A stretch of 64,000 bases of DNA from Tipula vernalis (GCA_958295665.1 OY282558.1:62360789-62424788), one strand, 5' to 3'. Numbered from the stretch's first letter, positions 36,600 through 48,909 are shown. The notes: generated by a model not told the origin, from the letters alone. Numbers and translations are program-made.

Positions 36600-39249
36600 T
36601 TTTTGAACCACTTGCGAGATGTTATAGAGAATAAACAAAAACTGACCATATGCGTACAAAACATGAGTGATTACAATTATTACAAATGTCACTACGAGTT
36701 GGAAGTTTTAGTGGTGGATGATCAGGACGATGCCATTTTTGATAAATTCTTGTTTGAAGATCAGTACGGTCGAAGCAGAAATGCTCACCCAAATTGATTA
36801 ATTGAAAGGAAGCCATAAGGATCCAAAGTTAAATCAGTATAAATTGCCAAAAATAGATTTACTTAAGTTTGATGGTTTGCCCATAAATTGACTTAATTTT
36901 AAAGGTATTTTTTCGGGACTAGTACATGATTATATAAAGTTGAGCGATACAATTATATTTTATTATTTGATTTCATGTTTGCGTGGTGGCAATGCATACC
37001 ATCTGATAGTGCGTTATCCTATTGATGATGCGAACTACAGTTCGGCTTGGAAAGCACTTGTAAATCATTTTGACGATGAATACAGGAAATTCATGTTAAG
37101 GAGTTGTATGAAATTAAAAAACCACAGAAAAATAATTCCATTTCGCTTCAGAACGACATTGATACTGTAAGCAAACATTTTATGGCCTTACACACAATCG
37201 ATTACCAGTTGAATGTGTTTAACTTGTTTTTGTTGCACCATTTGGTGGAAAATAACATTCGAATCATTTATTGAGATTTTACAAAATCGAGCCAAAATTT
37301 TTCGTTCCTTTAAAACATCAGCATGTTTGAATACCTCGAACTACCAAACAAGCAAAGAAAAGGTATCAGTAGGATATAAACCCAATTTTCAAAAAACATT
37401 TATGTTCAAATCTAATAATTCCTCCTGTGAATATTGTAAAGGTAACCACAAATTTATTGATTGTTTTGAATTTAAAAAACCGGACATTTCACCCGTAAAA
37501 CGTCTTGAGATTGTTCGTAGGCTTAGATAAAGCACAAATTGTTTAGGGTCAAATCACAAAGTTGCCGAATGCAAAGGTCGTGGGATATGGTCTTTGCTCA
37601 GTCAAACATAATATATTACTTCATTTTAAGGGTAATACATCGTACGGCATACCTCATGCACAAAACAAGTCCAATATGGTTCTTCGCAAAACGTGGCACA
37701 AGACACGATACCAACCAATACTTCGAACGTCAAGGTTTCAGTTAATGCTCATAGTACGCTCAACGAAACTAATTGTGTTTCGGGCCTGGTTCTATTACCC
37801 ACGGCAATTGTTTGGGCTATAAAGGTGACGGAACAATTCTTCCTTGCAGAGCACTGCTAGATGGTTCACAATCCCATTTTGTCACCGAGCGCATAAACCA
37901 GTTGACAAATATGAACAAATCAAAAATCGAGTAATGATAATTGTGAAGTGTCCATTAGGATTCAATCAAGAATTTCCGATTATGAGGCATATTCTTGGTG
38001 CTATCAAGTATTACCAATATATGGTGACATGATCTTGGGAGCAGAGATCTTCAATGAAATCATTTCGAACGAAAAGCTAACATTGTTTAAGGAGATGCCT
38101 CCATTCATTAATACCTCCTTCGATTTTGTCAAGGCAGGCAAAATATACAGTCCACTAAAATTAGAGTCGCCCATTAACATGGATTGCAACATTAACAGCG
38201 AATCTTCGAATTTTGTTTTTACATTACAACAGTTGAGTACTCAAATCCAGAATATTGAGTCAATCAAGTCTGATCGAAACTATTCAATTGAAGAACAATT
38301 GTGCAAAGAGCATTTTCTACTCAATGTCTCGCGTGATTCTACGGGACAAAAACAAAATTAATTTATGGCCCAATTCAAGATACTTGAGTCAAAACTAAAA
38401 AGAAATCGAAGATTGCAAGAGCAATATTCAGAATTTATCCAGTTGAGAACATACGGAAGAAGTCCCTGATCCAAACATCGTCACAATTGCGTATTAAGGG
38501 AGAATAGTAGTACTACCAAATGATTGGTACTTCGTTCCGTTGGAAATGAATCCCGCTGATTTAGTATCAAGAGGCGTTATGCCAGAACAGTTTGCTGAGT
38601 CTACATAGTTTATGGTGGAACGGTTCACAGTTTCTGTATTTGAATCGTGAACTGTGACCAAAACCATCCGCAAGTAAAATATCTGAGTCTGTCGAACTCG
38701 AACTTGGTGCCGAGACTGGGAATCATTGTGCTCAATATTCATCAATAAACAAATTGCTGCGAGTCACAGCCTGGTGTAAGCGTTTCATCGATAATTGTAG
38801 ATTGAGATCTGGAACTCGAATATCCGGAAACCTTACCACACAGCGCTCTGAGTTTGTAGACGAAATAAAAGAGTTGCAAAAATCACAAATTGTATCCCGT
38901 AAAAGTCGGTTAAAATCACTCAGTCCTTTTTTGGACAACGATAACATGCTTCGAGTATATGGGGGCGATTGCAACACGCTAACATACCATATGATTCCAA
39001 CATCAATTCATATTGCCAGCATCTCATATCTTCACAAAACTGTTAGCGCGTTGTGAGCACGAAAGGCTGTTGCACTGTGGTCTTCAAGCACTATTATATG
39101 CTCTTCGGTTAAATTATTGGATCATAGGTGGTCGAAATCTATGTCGAAAGATTGTGAGTAAGTGCATTAGATGGGACAAATTTCGTGGTTAATAAAGCAG
39201 AATTGATTGAGTTACTGAGGTTGGTTTCTCCCGAATCACACCAGCGTTA
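36600..39249 (+). mobile_element. BEL/Pao element, 5' segment (gag, protease, RNase H and integrase start)
   Basis: Coding order fits BEL/Pao. The gag region includes a DUF1759-like part (LPKIDLLKFDGLP, then WKALVNHFDDEYR, about 36846-37090) and a knuckle CEYCKGNHKFIDC (37429-37467), then HNILLHFKG. A protease-RT linker region contains ILGAEIFNEII (about 38032). Late RT and integrase parts follow: LEMNPADLVSRGVMP (about 38544), LLRVTAWCKRFI (about 38750), LSPFLDNDNMLRV (about 38915) and LHCGLQALLYALRLNYWI (about 39070). The RT core is missing between about 38360 and 38500. Many stops are present. It continues at 45490 after a LINE insertion. Confidence 0.8.
39237..39249. repeat. Target site duplication of the LINE in BEL/Pao, left copy (CACACCAGCGTTA)
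   Basis: The identical 13 bases are at 45490-45502. Removing one copy and the LINE rejoins BEL/Pao integrase coding sequence. Confidence 0.9.
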
Positions 39250-39336
39250 GGTTAGGTTAGGTTGGAGTGGCTGCTTACGCACACTTAGACCGGTGACGGT
39301 CCATTGTGATACCACAGGATGTATCCCCTTTTACCC

Positions 39337-40425
39337 CTATTGGAACCATTTCGAGCTACTTATGTAGCGTAAGACGTCCCGCACTTTACTGTTTTCGAGA
39401 TCCGAGAGACAGTCCATCCTGAACTTACCTAAGTGTTTGTGCCTTCTGAGAGCCAATGCTGGACACGAGCAAAGGAAGTGGACCAACGTCTCTTCCTCCT
39501 CTTCGTCCAAGCAGCTTCTGCAGAAGTCATTAGCCTCCAGACCCAGCCTTCTTGCATGTTCTCCAAAAAGGCAGTGTCCGGTGAGAATTCCTACGACCGT
39601 TCTTAATTCACGTCTGCCTAAGGATATTAATGCCCTAGTGCACCCCAAGTCCATCTTTGGCCAAACTTGTCTTGCAACTCTACAGGTGAGGGTGTTAGAC
39701 CACATTTCCCCCGCTGAGGATAGCGCCTGCTTCCCAAGTGCTTGTCTCAGCGCTGTAATAGGCCTTCCCAGATTTGCCCTTTCCGGTTGCAGCTGGAGAG
39801 TCGTACCATGCCTAGCAAGTTCATCTGCCCTGCAGTTCCACATGACGCCCGAGTGACCTGGGACCCAGACTACCTGGATGTTGAAATGCTCACCCATCTC
39901 ATTTAGAGATGAGTGACAACTCAACGCCACCCGTGACGCCAAAGGCACCGATTCTAACGACCGGATCGCCGCTTGACTGTCCACATAGATTGTGATATCG
40001 TCTGAGGATAACACATTATGCTTCAACCACGTCATGACCTCCTCAATCGCTACGACTTCAGCTTGGTACACGCTGCAGTAATCAGGGAGACGAATAGAAA
40101 TGTTTACATTTAATTTGTCACAGAATACTCCAGCTCCTACTTTGCCGTCTAGCTTGGAGCCATCTGTGAAGAATTGCAACGCTTCGGTTTCCGATAATGG
40201 TCTATCCCTCCAGGATTCCCTTGAAGGGAAGGAGGTCCGAAATCGCTTCTTGAAGCGTAGAGTAGGTTTAATGTAGTCAAGATTCGCCAGCTCATCCTTC
40301 AACGATCTAACAATAGTAGAGTGTCCTATACTAAGACACCTCCACTGAGAGACGGCTGCAAATCGTACAGCCGTATTTGCCGCCATCTGTTTGTCAAAAA
40401 TGTCGACCGGAAGAAGGTGCAACAT
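39337..40425 (-). CDS. LINE copy A RNase H and C-terminal domain, open 362 codons
   Basis: A continuous frame encodes the RT-RNase H connection (MLHLLPVDIFDKQ), then RNase H with FFTDGSKLDGKVGAG, YQAEVVAIEEVMTW, IYVDSQAAIRSL and WVPGHSG..WNCRADELAR, which keeps the D-E-D-D set. The C-terminal part has GILTGHCLFGEHARRLG and CRSCLDEEEEETLVHFLCSCPAL. RNase H in LINEs is typical of I-group clades and removes RNA from the hybrid. It is a segment of ORF2, not an independent gene. Confidence 0.85.
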   Translation of the reverse strand: MLHLLPVDIFDKQMAANTAVRFAAVSQWRCLSIGHSTIVRSLKDELANLDYIKPTLRFKKRFRTSFPSRESWRDRPLSETEALQFFTDGSKLDGKVGAGVFCDKLNVNISIRLPDYCSVYQAEVVAIEEVMTWLKHNVLSSDDITIYVDSQAAIRSLESVPLASRVALSCHSSLNEMGEHFNIQVVWVPGHSGVMWNCRADELARHGTTLQLQPERANLGRPITALRQALGKQALSSAGEMWSNTLTCRVARQVWPKMDLGCTRALISLGRRELRTVVGILTGHCLFGEHARRLGLEANDFCRSCLDEEEEETLVHFLCSCPALALRRHKHLGKFRMDCLSDLENSKVRDVLRYISSSKWFQ

Positions 40426-40894
40426 AACCTCTAAGGCACTTGTCGGGTCGACCTCAATGCCCCGCTAACAAGCATACATGCTGTTCTTTGCACTCTCTCA
40501 ATCTTACTTTTATAAGTTACCTTGTCCAGAGCTGGCCACCAAACACCCACCCCATACATGAGTACAGGTCTCACTACAGCGGTATAGAGCCAGTGTATCA
40601 GCTCCGGCTTCAGACCCCATCAATGACCAATGGCGTTCCTACAGGAGTACAAAGCAATAGTAGCTTTGTTTATTCTGTCCAACATGTTGGGCTTCCAACT
40701 AAGCTTACTGTCCAAGATAATGCCCAGATATCTAGCTCTATCAGTAAAAGCAAGTCTCGTGCCATTTAAGGTAGGAGGGACAACTACCGGGATTTTGTAT
40801 TTCTTAGTAAAGAGTACCAGCTCTGTCTTGGACGGGTTAATACCAAGTCCACATTTGCGTAAGCGATAACTTCAATACCCTCTCTCTCTCCAAT

Positions 40895-41493
40895 TCAAGT
40901 AGTAACCCGTTTACCACTATGTTCCAGAGAAGAGGGGACAGAACCCCCCCCCCCCTGCGGGGTTCCCCTAGTTACTCGCCTCTTGATGGTGGAGTCCCCG
41001 AACTTCGAGCTAACAATCCTGCTTCCCAGCATATAATTGATTAACCCTATCAGAGGAACGTCCACCTCCAAAAATGACAATCCCTCCTTGATTGCCTCCG
41101 CTTTCACATTATTAAAGGCGCCTTCTATATCCAGGAAGGCCACCAAACAGAATTCCTTCGAACTAATCGATTTCTCAATCGTACACACCAAGGCGTGCAG
41201 AGCAGTGTCCACAGATCTACCCTTTGTGTACGCATGCTGAGACGATGCCCACTTCCTGGCACCTATTTTATCACTGATGTATACATCCAGCAGCCTTTCC
41301 AAGGTTTTCAAAAGAAAGGATGATAGAGTTATTGGTTTTAGGTCCTTAGAATAGACATGTGAGCTTTTCCCCGCTTTCGGTATAAACTCCACATTGACCT
41401 CCGTCCAGTACCTAGGAATATAGCCCAGCTTCAAACACCCTTTGAATATAGCTTCCAGGTAGGGAAGAATAATTACTGAGTTGTTTTGAAGTT
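40895..41493 (-). pseudogene. LINE copy A reverse transcriptase core
   Basis: After the insert the frame resumes (ELQNNSVIILPYLEAIFKGCLKLGYIPRYW). It continues with VNVEFIPKAGKSS, LKPITLSSFLLKTLERLL, SSQHAYTKGRSVDTALHALV, CLVAFLDIEGAFNN (block A) and TRGTPQGG. The 12-base G-run shifts the frame there. Downstream, IEVIAYA is joined directly to AAATGTGGACTTGG sequence, deleting the DD of YADD and about 30 codons. Confidence 0.85.
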
Positions 41494-41501
41494 CAGCTGG
41501 T
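41494..41501. repeat. Target site duplication, left copy (CAGCTGGT)
   Basis: Matches 42956-42963. On the LINE strand, ...IIPA / ELQNNS... is rejoined in frame across one copy (CCAGCT codes Pro-Ala on both sides), which independently confirms the insertion boundaries. Confidence 0.85.
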
Positions 41502-42955
41502 GTTTGTGATTATGTCTGCGGGATAGCCTGGGGTAATTCGTCCGCCGTTCGTATTCGATAAATCTGATGACTTGTTGTCGCTTTGATTGGTTACAAGCGG
41601 AATATTTTCTCGTGTCCGTGGTATAAAGCGTGGGTTGTAAAGTTACAGTAGCAATTTTCCAAAGTCCGAAGTGAATGCTGAGGTCCAAATTGTTATTCAA
41701 TAGATTGCCGTGTCCGTGTAGAGAGCTGGGGTCAATTATTGAAGTAGGTATGTTCGGATGTCCAGGAAAATACAGGTAAAATTATAAAAATCACTTTTTC
41801 TCCAATTAATTCGCTTTATTTTCACACTTGTTGTTGACACTTGAAAGTATTTTTTTGAAGTGATTTAATTTTTTGCGTTCACAAAAATTGTACAATTTTT
41901 TAATAATTATATTACAGTGACATCTACCCTATGTAACTTAGATTAATACTTTTTCTATGTTTTAGTACTACTATGTTCATGTTTGTTATTTACTCTATTG
42001 TAACGTAGATGTCTCTGTATCTTAGTATTGTTACGTTTTTGCCTTGTCAATCAAGGTTCGTATCACTGGATTGTGAATAATACAAACTCAATTCAATTTA
42101 TCACCAACGAATTTATTTATTTCACAAAATTTATTACAACACAGTTTATCAATCAAAATTCACAAAATCACTTTATATAAATTATTCTCAAATTTTACTA
42201 ATCACTTTTACTTTTTATTTCGCACAAAAACACTTTTTAAATCACTTTTTAATTCCTTTTTAATCTTTATACTATCGCTTTCCAAATATTACTTATTCTT
42301 ACAACTTTACACTATCGCGTTCCAAATACTAATAATCCAATTCGATCTTGTTCGCCTTTTTATATACACAAACCAAGCTTCTCGAAAGTTCACGACTTTT
42401 CCAGTTGGAATAGCGTAGAAACATTACGTAACAATTTTTATCATGGAAAATTCCATTTAGTACAGTAAACATTGAGCTATTAGTTTTACTTATTCTATTA
42501 CACACTAGGTGTCACCGTCACAGTATGAAGTAAGTTTTGTTATTTTATAAATGTCAAATACATCAAAATAAATAAATTTGGTTGTCAAAATGGTAAGTTT
42601 TTATATAATGCAAATTGAATTAATTAAATGAATATTAAATAGGGATTTATATAATTACAATTTTAGATAATTAACAAGGATATACAGTTTAGATGTACAG
42701 CTGTGACATGGAAGACGGAAACTAATATCTTCCTCTACAGTGATGGTAATACAATGACCCGAGTATGCTGATCAGCTGTTGGCTCAGATAAGTACAGTGT
42801 AAATTTATGGTTATTTAAGTGATGATTCTTTGTGTTGTTTTCTTCTGTTTCTTTTAGGTATTGGATTTGACGATAATTGGCGAGACGTTGGTGAAAAGTA
42901 TGTGTTGTGAAAGGTAATGTGTGATGTGTATTGTGTGTCAACAAACTCTCGCAAA
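41502..42955. mobile_element. Anonymous insert with 8-bp target duplication, hosting a solo LTR
   Basis: This 1454-bp segment splits the LINE RT exactly between two 8-bp repeats. Subtracting the internal solo LTR and its duplicated 4 bases leaves about 956 bp. No transposase frame is visible; small frames (41473-41700 minus, 42735-42950 minus) are not recognisable. The ends are weakly similar in inverted orientation (GTTTGTGATT at the left, TTTGCGAGAG read inward from the right). An 8-bp duplication fits hAT- or P-type non-autonomous DNA transposons, but the terminal bases match neither clearly. Confidence 0.7.
42029..42522 (-). mobile_element. Solo LTR of a Gypsy-type element
   Basis: 494 bp, TG...CA ended on its own strand (TGTGACGG ... 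ACGTAACA), flanked by a 4-bp GTAT duplication (42025-42028 and 42523-42526). It matches over its whole length the LTR at 61219-61726 in reverse orientation, with a few small indels. It contains a TATA box (TATATAAAAAGG on its strand, at about 42356-42367). No internal sequence remains, consistent with LTR-LTR recombination. Confidence 0.95.
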
Positions 42956-42963
42956 CAGCTGGT

Positions 42964-43500
42964 ATAATTTGATCCGGACCAGCCGATTTAAATGGTTTAA
43001 AACCCCTTAGTGCCCATAGGATCCGTTTCTTGGTTACGATATCCTCTGGGATTACTGACAGTGATTCCTGATGATTGCTACGCACCAACAGGTCTTCAAA
43101 GCTCCCTGGGAAGTGTATCTCGAAGAGAAGCTCCAGAGATTCTCCACTAGAAGCTGCCCATGATCCGTCCGGTTTTATCAAAAAACTGGGACTAGATGTA
43201 CTTTTGGAAATAATCTTTCTAAGGCGGGAGGTTTCGGATACCTCTTCCATTTTATCACAGAAGATTCTCCAAGACCTCCTTTGTGCCTTTCTTAATTCTT
43301 TCTTATAAATTCCGAGTTTCTCCTTATAGGAGTCCCAATCCTGAGCCTCCCTTGTATTTTTGGCTCTATTAAACAGATCCTGTTATTGTTAATTCAAGGT
43401 TCTTGGATTAGTATCACATCCTCACCCGAACTAGTCAGCCTGAGGAGTAGAGCTGCCGAAGCAGCCTTAGAATGGTGAAGGTTAATTTGTGTTATCTTAA
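42964..43500 (-). pseudogene. LINE copy A ORF2, endonuclease start and linker
   Basis: The first residues (ITQINLHHSKAASAALLLRL ... VILIQEP) are an AP-endonuclease N-terminus. A TGA replaces the Trp codon expected after QEP. The sequence then jumps, by deletion of most of the endonuclease, to the linker (NRAKNTREAQDWDSYKEKLG) and the RT opening (KKRILWALRGFKPFKSAGPDQIIPA), where the 8-bp-duplication insert interrupts it. Confidence 0.75.
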
Positions 43501-43607
43501 TCATAACCATTTAACCTCTACCCACCTCTATGATAAATTCCTGCTACCGCAGGAATATTATTTGTCGGTATTTTGAGATGCGCCGGATACGCCCGTCTCG
43601 CCACTCG

Positions 43608-44867
43608 TCATACCCTCTGAAGAGGACTTGTCAGTGCCCCCCATCTGGCCGGGCTGCCGACATCCTCCTCCATCGGTACACCAGCTCCTTCGCTTATGTG
43701 CCCCTCCTCATCCTTCGAGGGAGTCCTTGCCCTACCGAGGTCACCGGATTCACTCTCCCCCCTACCCTCAGATTCTCCCCCTATGCTGCTGGTACCCTCT
43801 TCAGGCCTGGGCGGGTTGCCACCATCCTCCGGTTGGCCTCCCGTACGGGCTTCCGCCCCATCCTTCTTATAAACGTTGAGAGTAATTGACCCGAAACCGA
43901 AGTCAATTACTCCCTTCGTTTTGTGAAGGAGGGCAAAGGACTCCTTATTTAATACCATGATTGATAATTTCGAGTCCCCCTTTGCCTCCTCCTGCTTGAC
44001 GATCTTCCAATTTCCGGTCGGAAGATTCGGGTTACTGGCCTGAATGATTTTCAAAGCCATGTCAGGGCTAGCCGATTCTGATGGCAGCCAGACACATGCC
44101 CTCGGCCTGCTGGGAATTTCCCCCCGGCTAACTGCCACAAGCTTTGCGCCTGGCCACACCTCCCCTACTTTGGCAATAGCCTTTTTATAAAGATCCACAG
44201 ATCTAGAGTCCGAGCATGCAGTCATCTTCACACGCCCTTGATACCATCCCGCATCTCTGCAGGATGGGGGCGGTCCCGGATTTTCACCCAGGACCTTTAA
44301 AAAGACGAGGTTGAGTGCATTATACACCAACCTCCATTTTTCCGCCGTGATGCTCCCATCTTCTTGACTTTCGTCAATAACGGCTAGCATCAACACATGC
44401 TTCCTCAGGACATCGCTGAACAGCTTTGTCCCTTAGTTGGACCTCGGCTTCTTTTCATTCACCAACTTGGCCCGCTTGCTGTTGAATACTTCCACCTCGT
44501 CCTGGGACCGCTGTCTTTTCGACACATGGTTCCTTTCCGAGCTTCCGCAGCCCACCGTGCTCCTTGCCCAAGCTACTGATGTTCTTTGCTCTTCCGTAAG
44601 CTGCCCCTCGGGGGTCGCAGCCCACTTCTCGGGAATTCGGAATGCCGAGCCGCGATTCCTGTATCGCCTTTTCGCCGGAGGAACGTCTCTCGTCCCACTC
44701 CCCTGTGCTGCGTTGGTACCGCTAACTCCCGGGACTTGTGCCCTAGAGTCAACCACCCTTGCAACCTTAGAGGCCCAACCCGTCTGGTTCGAGGTAACTC
44801 CCTTCGCTGATACCCGCTTTTGAGGAGAGCCGGTGCCCTCTGTTTTTATGTTATTCGATCTTTCCAT
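43608..44867 (-). pseudogene. LINE copy A ORF1, one in-frame stop
   Basis: A single frame from 44867 to 43608 is broken only by TAA at 44433-44435. The N-terminal 144 residues are basic and Ser/Thr-rich, with a KRQRSQDE and NSKRAKL patch that looks like a nuclear targeting signal. The second part (to 43608) has a folded-looking core (WPGAKLVAVSRGEIPSRPRACVWLP ... NWKIVKQEEAKGDSKLSIMVLNKE ... GVIDFGFGSITLNVYKKD) and an acidic, Gly-rich tail. The type resembles insect DUF4780-like ORF1, presumed RNA-binding. Confidence 0.8.
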
Positions 44868-45489
44868 TGGATTCCCACGAGTATCGGAGAAATAAAGGTC
44901 CGCCTGCGCAGAGATCCGTATACGCAGGTAAGGCTAATTACAACTGGAGGTCGCCAGGTATCCAGAGGGCTCCGTTAGCGACTGGGCTTTGTTAAATGGG
45001 CCCCCAGCCTAGTTCACCATCAGCACGGGTCGTTTAACACCTTAATCCAGCCCATTCGGTTCGCTAGCACCCCGGCCCCCCTCTTCCCTCCGCCCCCATT
45101 CTCTCCCCCATTCACCTATTCACATGGAGAGCCCAATCCAATGGGATCCATTCCATTCCCCGGGTCACCCGTTTATAGGGTACCCCCACTCATCACCCGC
45201 GGAGACTCCGGAGGTGCAGAGAGGACGTGACGCCCAGTCCGCCGTGGTTATTGGTCGATGGTTTTCTGGCGCCATCTGTTCGCCTTTCCATGCTGGGCAT
45301 CATAGGCACTCAGAATTTAATGAACTGAGGTTAAACACCCCCCAGTTCCCTGAGACTCTCCCACCAGCTGGACTGCGGTTGGGGGCGGCTTATTTAATTC
45401 ACCGCTAACCTACCTATCGATAGGTCGTCCACTATCCACCACCTGTGACCCCCCCCCCCCCCCCCTTGATAGCTGCAGTACGCCACGGG

Positions 45490-46031
45490 CACACCAGCGT
45501 TAAGTGGATCAATTTTATTCTGCAAACGGTATGCAACGGCACACAATCCCTGCTCGGTCGCCACATCTTGGAGGTTTGTGGGAGGTGGGTATTTAGAGTA
45601 CAAAGCATCATTTAAAGTATACACTTGGACAAACTTCGTTCCTATATGAAAACTTGCAGACAATCATTGTTCAGATTAAAGCATGTCTCAATTCAAGGCC
45701 ATTAAGTCCAATGTCGTCTGATCCGAACGACATGACCTGTTTGACACCGAGTCATTTTTTAATTGGACAGCCATTGACCGAACTTCCCGATCCATCATTG
45801 GAACATTTAAATTATAATAAATTATCCCATCCCCATCAACGCATTCAATATTTGATCCAACAGATTCGGAAAAGATGGTCAAAGGAGTATTTATTGCAAT
45901 TGCAACATCGTCGCAAATGGATAGAACCCATTGAACAATTCAAACTGGGATCGCTTGTATTGCTCCATATGGGATCATATTCCACCAATAAACTGGAAAC
46001 TCGGACGGATTGTGGAAACTTTCGCTGGTGA
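45490..46031 (+). pseudogene. BEL/Pao integrase, C-terminal part (DUF5641-like)
   Basis: Coding sequence resumes at the second copy of the 13-bp duplication: KWINFI, then after a frameshift HLGGLWEVGI, STKHHLKYTLGQTSFLYENLQTIIVQIKACLNSRPLSPM, LTPSHFLIGQPL, LQHRRKWIEP and LGSLVLLHMGS. The LNSRPL..LTP.HFLIG pattern is characteristic of BEL/Pao. One stop and at least one frameshift break it. Confidence 0.85.
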
Positions 46032-46080
46032 CGATAAAAAGATACGAGTGGTACTTGTAAAAACATTGACCGGTATTATC

Positions 46081-46330
46081 TGTTGAGGTATGATCGGATT
46101 TTTTTTTTGCGTCTAGCTTGTTTTCGGGTTTAATTAATCTCTATAGCTATGTATATTTATTTCTATAATAGTGTTTATAAAAATTATATTGAACACCTTA
46201 GCATAAAGTCAGAACTGCATGGATCAGTTGCATTGATTTAAGTACATATTATTATTCAATATGGTTTATATAACGAATTTTTAAATAATTGTTAGTTTTT
46301 GAAATTCGTGATTTCAAGGAAGCGCGCATT
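46081..46330 (+). other. Possible start of the BEL/Pao 3' LTR
   Basis: Coding ends near 46075 and TGTTGAGGTATGATCGG starts at 46081, a typical position and start for a BEL-type LTR. No matching 5' LTR was found upstream of 36600, so the assignment and the right end are uncertain. Confidence 0.35.
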
Positions 46331-47187
46331 TTGACAATTGGCGTCAAAGAAGAATTTGTTTGTTCTAGGCTTGCCGGTTCGCATCTCCTTTTTTGTTTTT
46401 TGGTACAATGAAGTGAATGTATTCATGGTATATTGGGTTGTGAATGTATTCATGGTATATTGGTTTTTTTGTTATTTAGTTCAGTTCGTTTTTGAATTCT
46501 TTCGTGCGGGAAAGGCAAGAAAAAAAAAAGAGAATTTTTAATTGTTTTTTTTTTGTGATCTTGTGTTTTATAAAAAATAAATAATAAATAAAAATAAATA
46601 TATCGGGTGTAAATTGTTTTCTTGTAAATTTTTTTGTATCCGGAGATTTTATAAATTTCTTCAATAAAATTAAAAAAAAAAAAAAAATTGATTGAAATGT
46701 AAAGCAGAGTAATTAAATTTATTGAATTAAAATTAATGTTTTCAAAAAGTTTATTATTTATATAATTTTTAAAGTACATAGCTTGCGTTACGTTGCATTA
46801 AAAACTTAGCAGATACAAATAATTTTGGTTAGGACTGTACATATCTAATTTGTAATTTGATTTCCAAATATGACAGGCTTCTTCAAACAACCTTTTATTT
46901 TCATTTTTTTTCCAATTATCAAATTAATTTGCTTGTTTCCAAGGTTTAATTTTGATCCATATGGTTTTACGCCAAATTTAGGTTTTCCATTTTTTGAACT
47001 TTTCCTTAAAAGTAGTAAGTAAGATAACTCTTTATTAAATATGCAATGGTACATGAAAAATAATTGTGTTACCATCGTCCTCTCTTTCAACAAGTTTATT
47101 ATGAAACTAATGCGACTTATACGTCTAAACATATTTGTAAGTGAAAGTCGGTTGTATTTCTAACACAAGTAATTTTACATTAACACC
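46331..47187. other. Intergenic, no gene seen
   Basis: Very AT-rich, with A-runs at about 46668-46687. The open frames (46338-46541, 46450-46779) consist of low-complexity Phe, Lys, Ile and Asn and are not supported. Confidence 0.5.
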
Positions 47188-47673
47188 GCTATTATGGGTC
47201 TGACCTCACCCAGAGACTCACCTCACCTATTGAGTCGTGTAACTCTTATTTTCGTATTATGGTTCTCGCTTTTATTTGGGTGAGTATCGTGCGCTGCAGC
47301 GTGCGGCATTTCATGTATTTTGGTGTTATCAAGTTGGTATAATTGATTTTTGACAATTAACGCTAACATTTTTTCTGTGTTTATCAACAAAAGTGTTTTT
47401 ATTTGTTTACAAAATATAAATATTAACAATTAATTTTGGGTGTTCTTGAATAACTATAGTTGTATATAGATACGAGTATGTATACGTAAAATTAATTCAG
47501 TCATACCATACCGTTTTACAATAAAACTTATTGTTTACTTTGAAGTCACCAACCAATTGTAGGTGAGCATATTTGATACAAGACTCACTCACCGCGAGAA
47601 CCATAATACACAAAATTTGAATGCGGCATGTTGAAGTCACCGGGTGACTAAAATGTGAGAACCGTAATAGGGG
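47188..47673. repeat. Imperfect inverted repeat pair, possible old MITE
   Basis: CTATTATGGGTCTGACCTCACC at the left corresponds to CCTATTACGGTTCTCAC read inward from the right end. A second inner pair is GTATTATGGTTCTCGC (left, about 47252) and its inverse CGCGAGAACCATAATAC (right, about 47593-47609). Spacing and similarity suggest a worn inverted-repeat element. The boundaries are approximate and no target duplication was identified. Confidence 0.4.
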
Positions 47674-47744
47674 CACAAATAATTTTTCTAAAACAATGTC
47701 AGCCAAAATAGGGAACAAAACAACCCAATTTCAAATCAATGAAA

Positions 47745-48157
47745 GCCGTGTTTTCCATGAGAACTGCACTAGAACTCGATAAACTTTAAATTCCATTTAT
47801 TCTATGTAAACCGAAAAAAAATTAATTCATAAAGCGCGAATGTGTAGTGTATTTGATATAATTACATATTTTAAGTTTAAAAATTTCCCCCTTCAGTTAT
47901 TTCATCAATATTTTCTTATTTCTTGCTGACGTCATTACACGCAACTACACTCGATAAATTCATCGGTTTATCCAGTGTAACTAAAAAATAAGCTATAATT
48001 GTCATTATTTATTGCTGTAACAACTTAAAATGTGTATTTATGTGAAATGCACTACACATTATCACTATATGAATTTAATTTTTTTTTTCTGTTTACTTCA
48101 AATAAATGGAATTTAAAATTTATCGAGTTCTAGTGCAGTTCTCATGGAAAACACCAC
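47745..48157. mobile_element. 413-bp MITE-like element with long terminal inverted repeats
   Basis: The first roughly 90 bases (GTGTTTTCCATGAGAACTGC, then ACTAGAACTCGATAAA) are matched in inverse at the right end (TTTATCGAGTTCTAGTGCAG, then TTCTCATGGAAAACAC), with a few mismatches and indels. TGAAA lies directly on both sides (47740-47744 and 48158-48162) as a possible 5-bp duplication. It has no coding capacity. Confidence 0.7.
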
Positions 48158-48162
48158 TGAAA

Positions 48163-48900
48163 TAACAAAACTCGTTTCACAACTAATTGTATGTATTCCA
48201 ATTACAAAACCACACCAATTACACTCCCAGTGATTCAAACGAGTAAAAGGGTTATCCATCTTAAAATGACAAAAAAGCTTGCAATAAAAACAATTTAATT
48301 TACACATGTGCTCTCAAAATAGCTACATGATAATTAACACAAACACTGTCACCCCCACCAAACATTTCGACTCGCACTCACAAATTAAATCAATAGAAAA
48401 ATTACAAAACATAATAAAAAGCCGCGATTGCTATGATGATGCTGTGAGTTTCAACTGTACGCGAAAATGTATCATAAACTTTGTTTTATAAAAATGCCGC
48501 GCCTGCTTTGTGTTTTAATTTTATTTCCACGTTTTATTCTAAACTACTAAATTTTATTTTCAATACCTCCTAGACGCTATTACTAATTTTATAGCAGAAA
48601 TATATGACGCGAGAAGACAATTTTGTTGTTTTTTTTTATTTTTTTGTTCCAAACAAAATTTTTCGCGTTATTGTATAGTTACAAATTTTAACTCGATCTA
48701 TTCGGTTCGTTCGTGTTTATAACGCGCTTAAATTCTCATCCACACCACAATGATTTTTGAAATCATTTTTTTTTTTATGTTTTTAAAAGTTTTTGCCGAC
48801 GTGACCAAAGGAAAATGTGTATCTCATGTATGTTTGTTGCGTATTGTTGTTTGATGATGATCAATCGTGAATATAATTTTTGTTGTTGTTGTTATTGTTA
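48163..48900. other. Intergenic or first intron of the SDR gene
   Basis: AT-rich and without coding evidence. The last bases before 48903 (TTGTTGTTGTTGTTATTGTTACAG) form a pyrimidine-rich tract plus AG, so this region may contain an intron and an upstream non-coding or short coding exon. Confidence 0.45.
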
Positions 48901-48909
48901 CAGAATGGT

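Larger units (their letters stand above)
39250..45489 (-). mobile_element. LOA/I-group LINE, copy A, inserted in BEL/Pao
   Basis: Minus-strand element bounded by 13-bp direct repeats. From its 5' end: 5' UTR with a 17-base C/G run (45449-45465), ORF1 (44867-43608), endonuclease start (about 43500), RT and RNase H to 39337, then a 3' UTR ending in CCTAA-type repeats. Several losses are visible. Most of the endonuclease is deleted near 43385. RT is interrupted by a 1454-bp insertion (41502-42955). A 12-base G-run (40944-40955) breaks the RT frame. The YADD box is deleted near 40863. The same family occurs at 55553-59051. Confidence 0.92.
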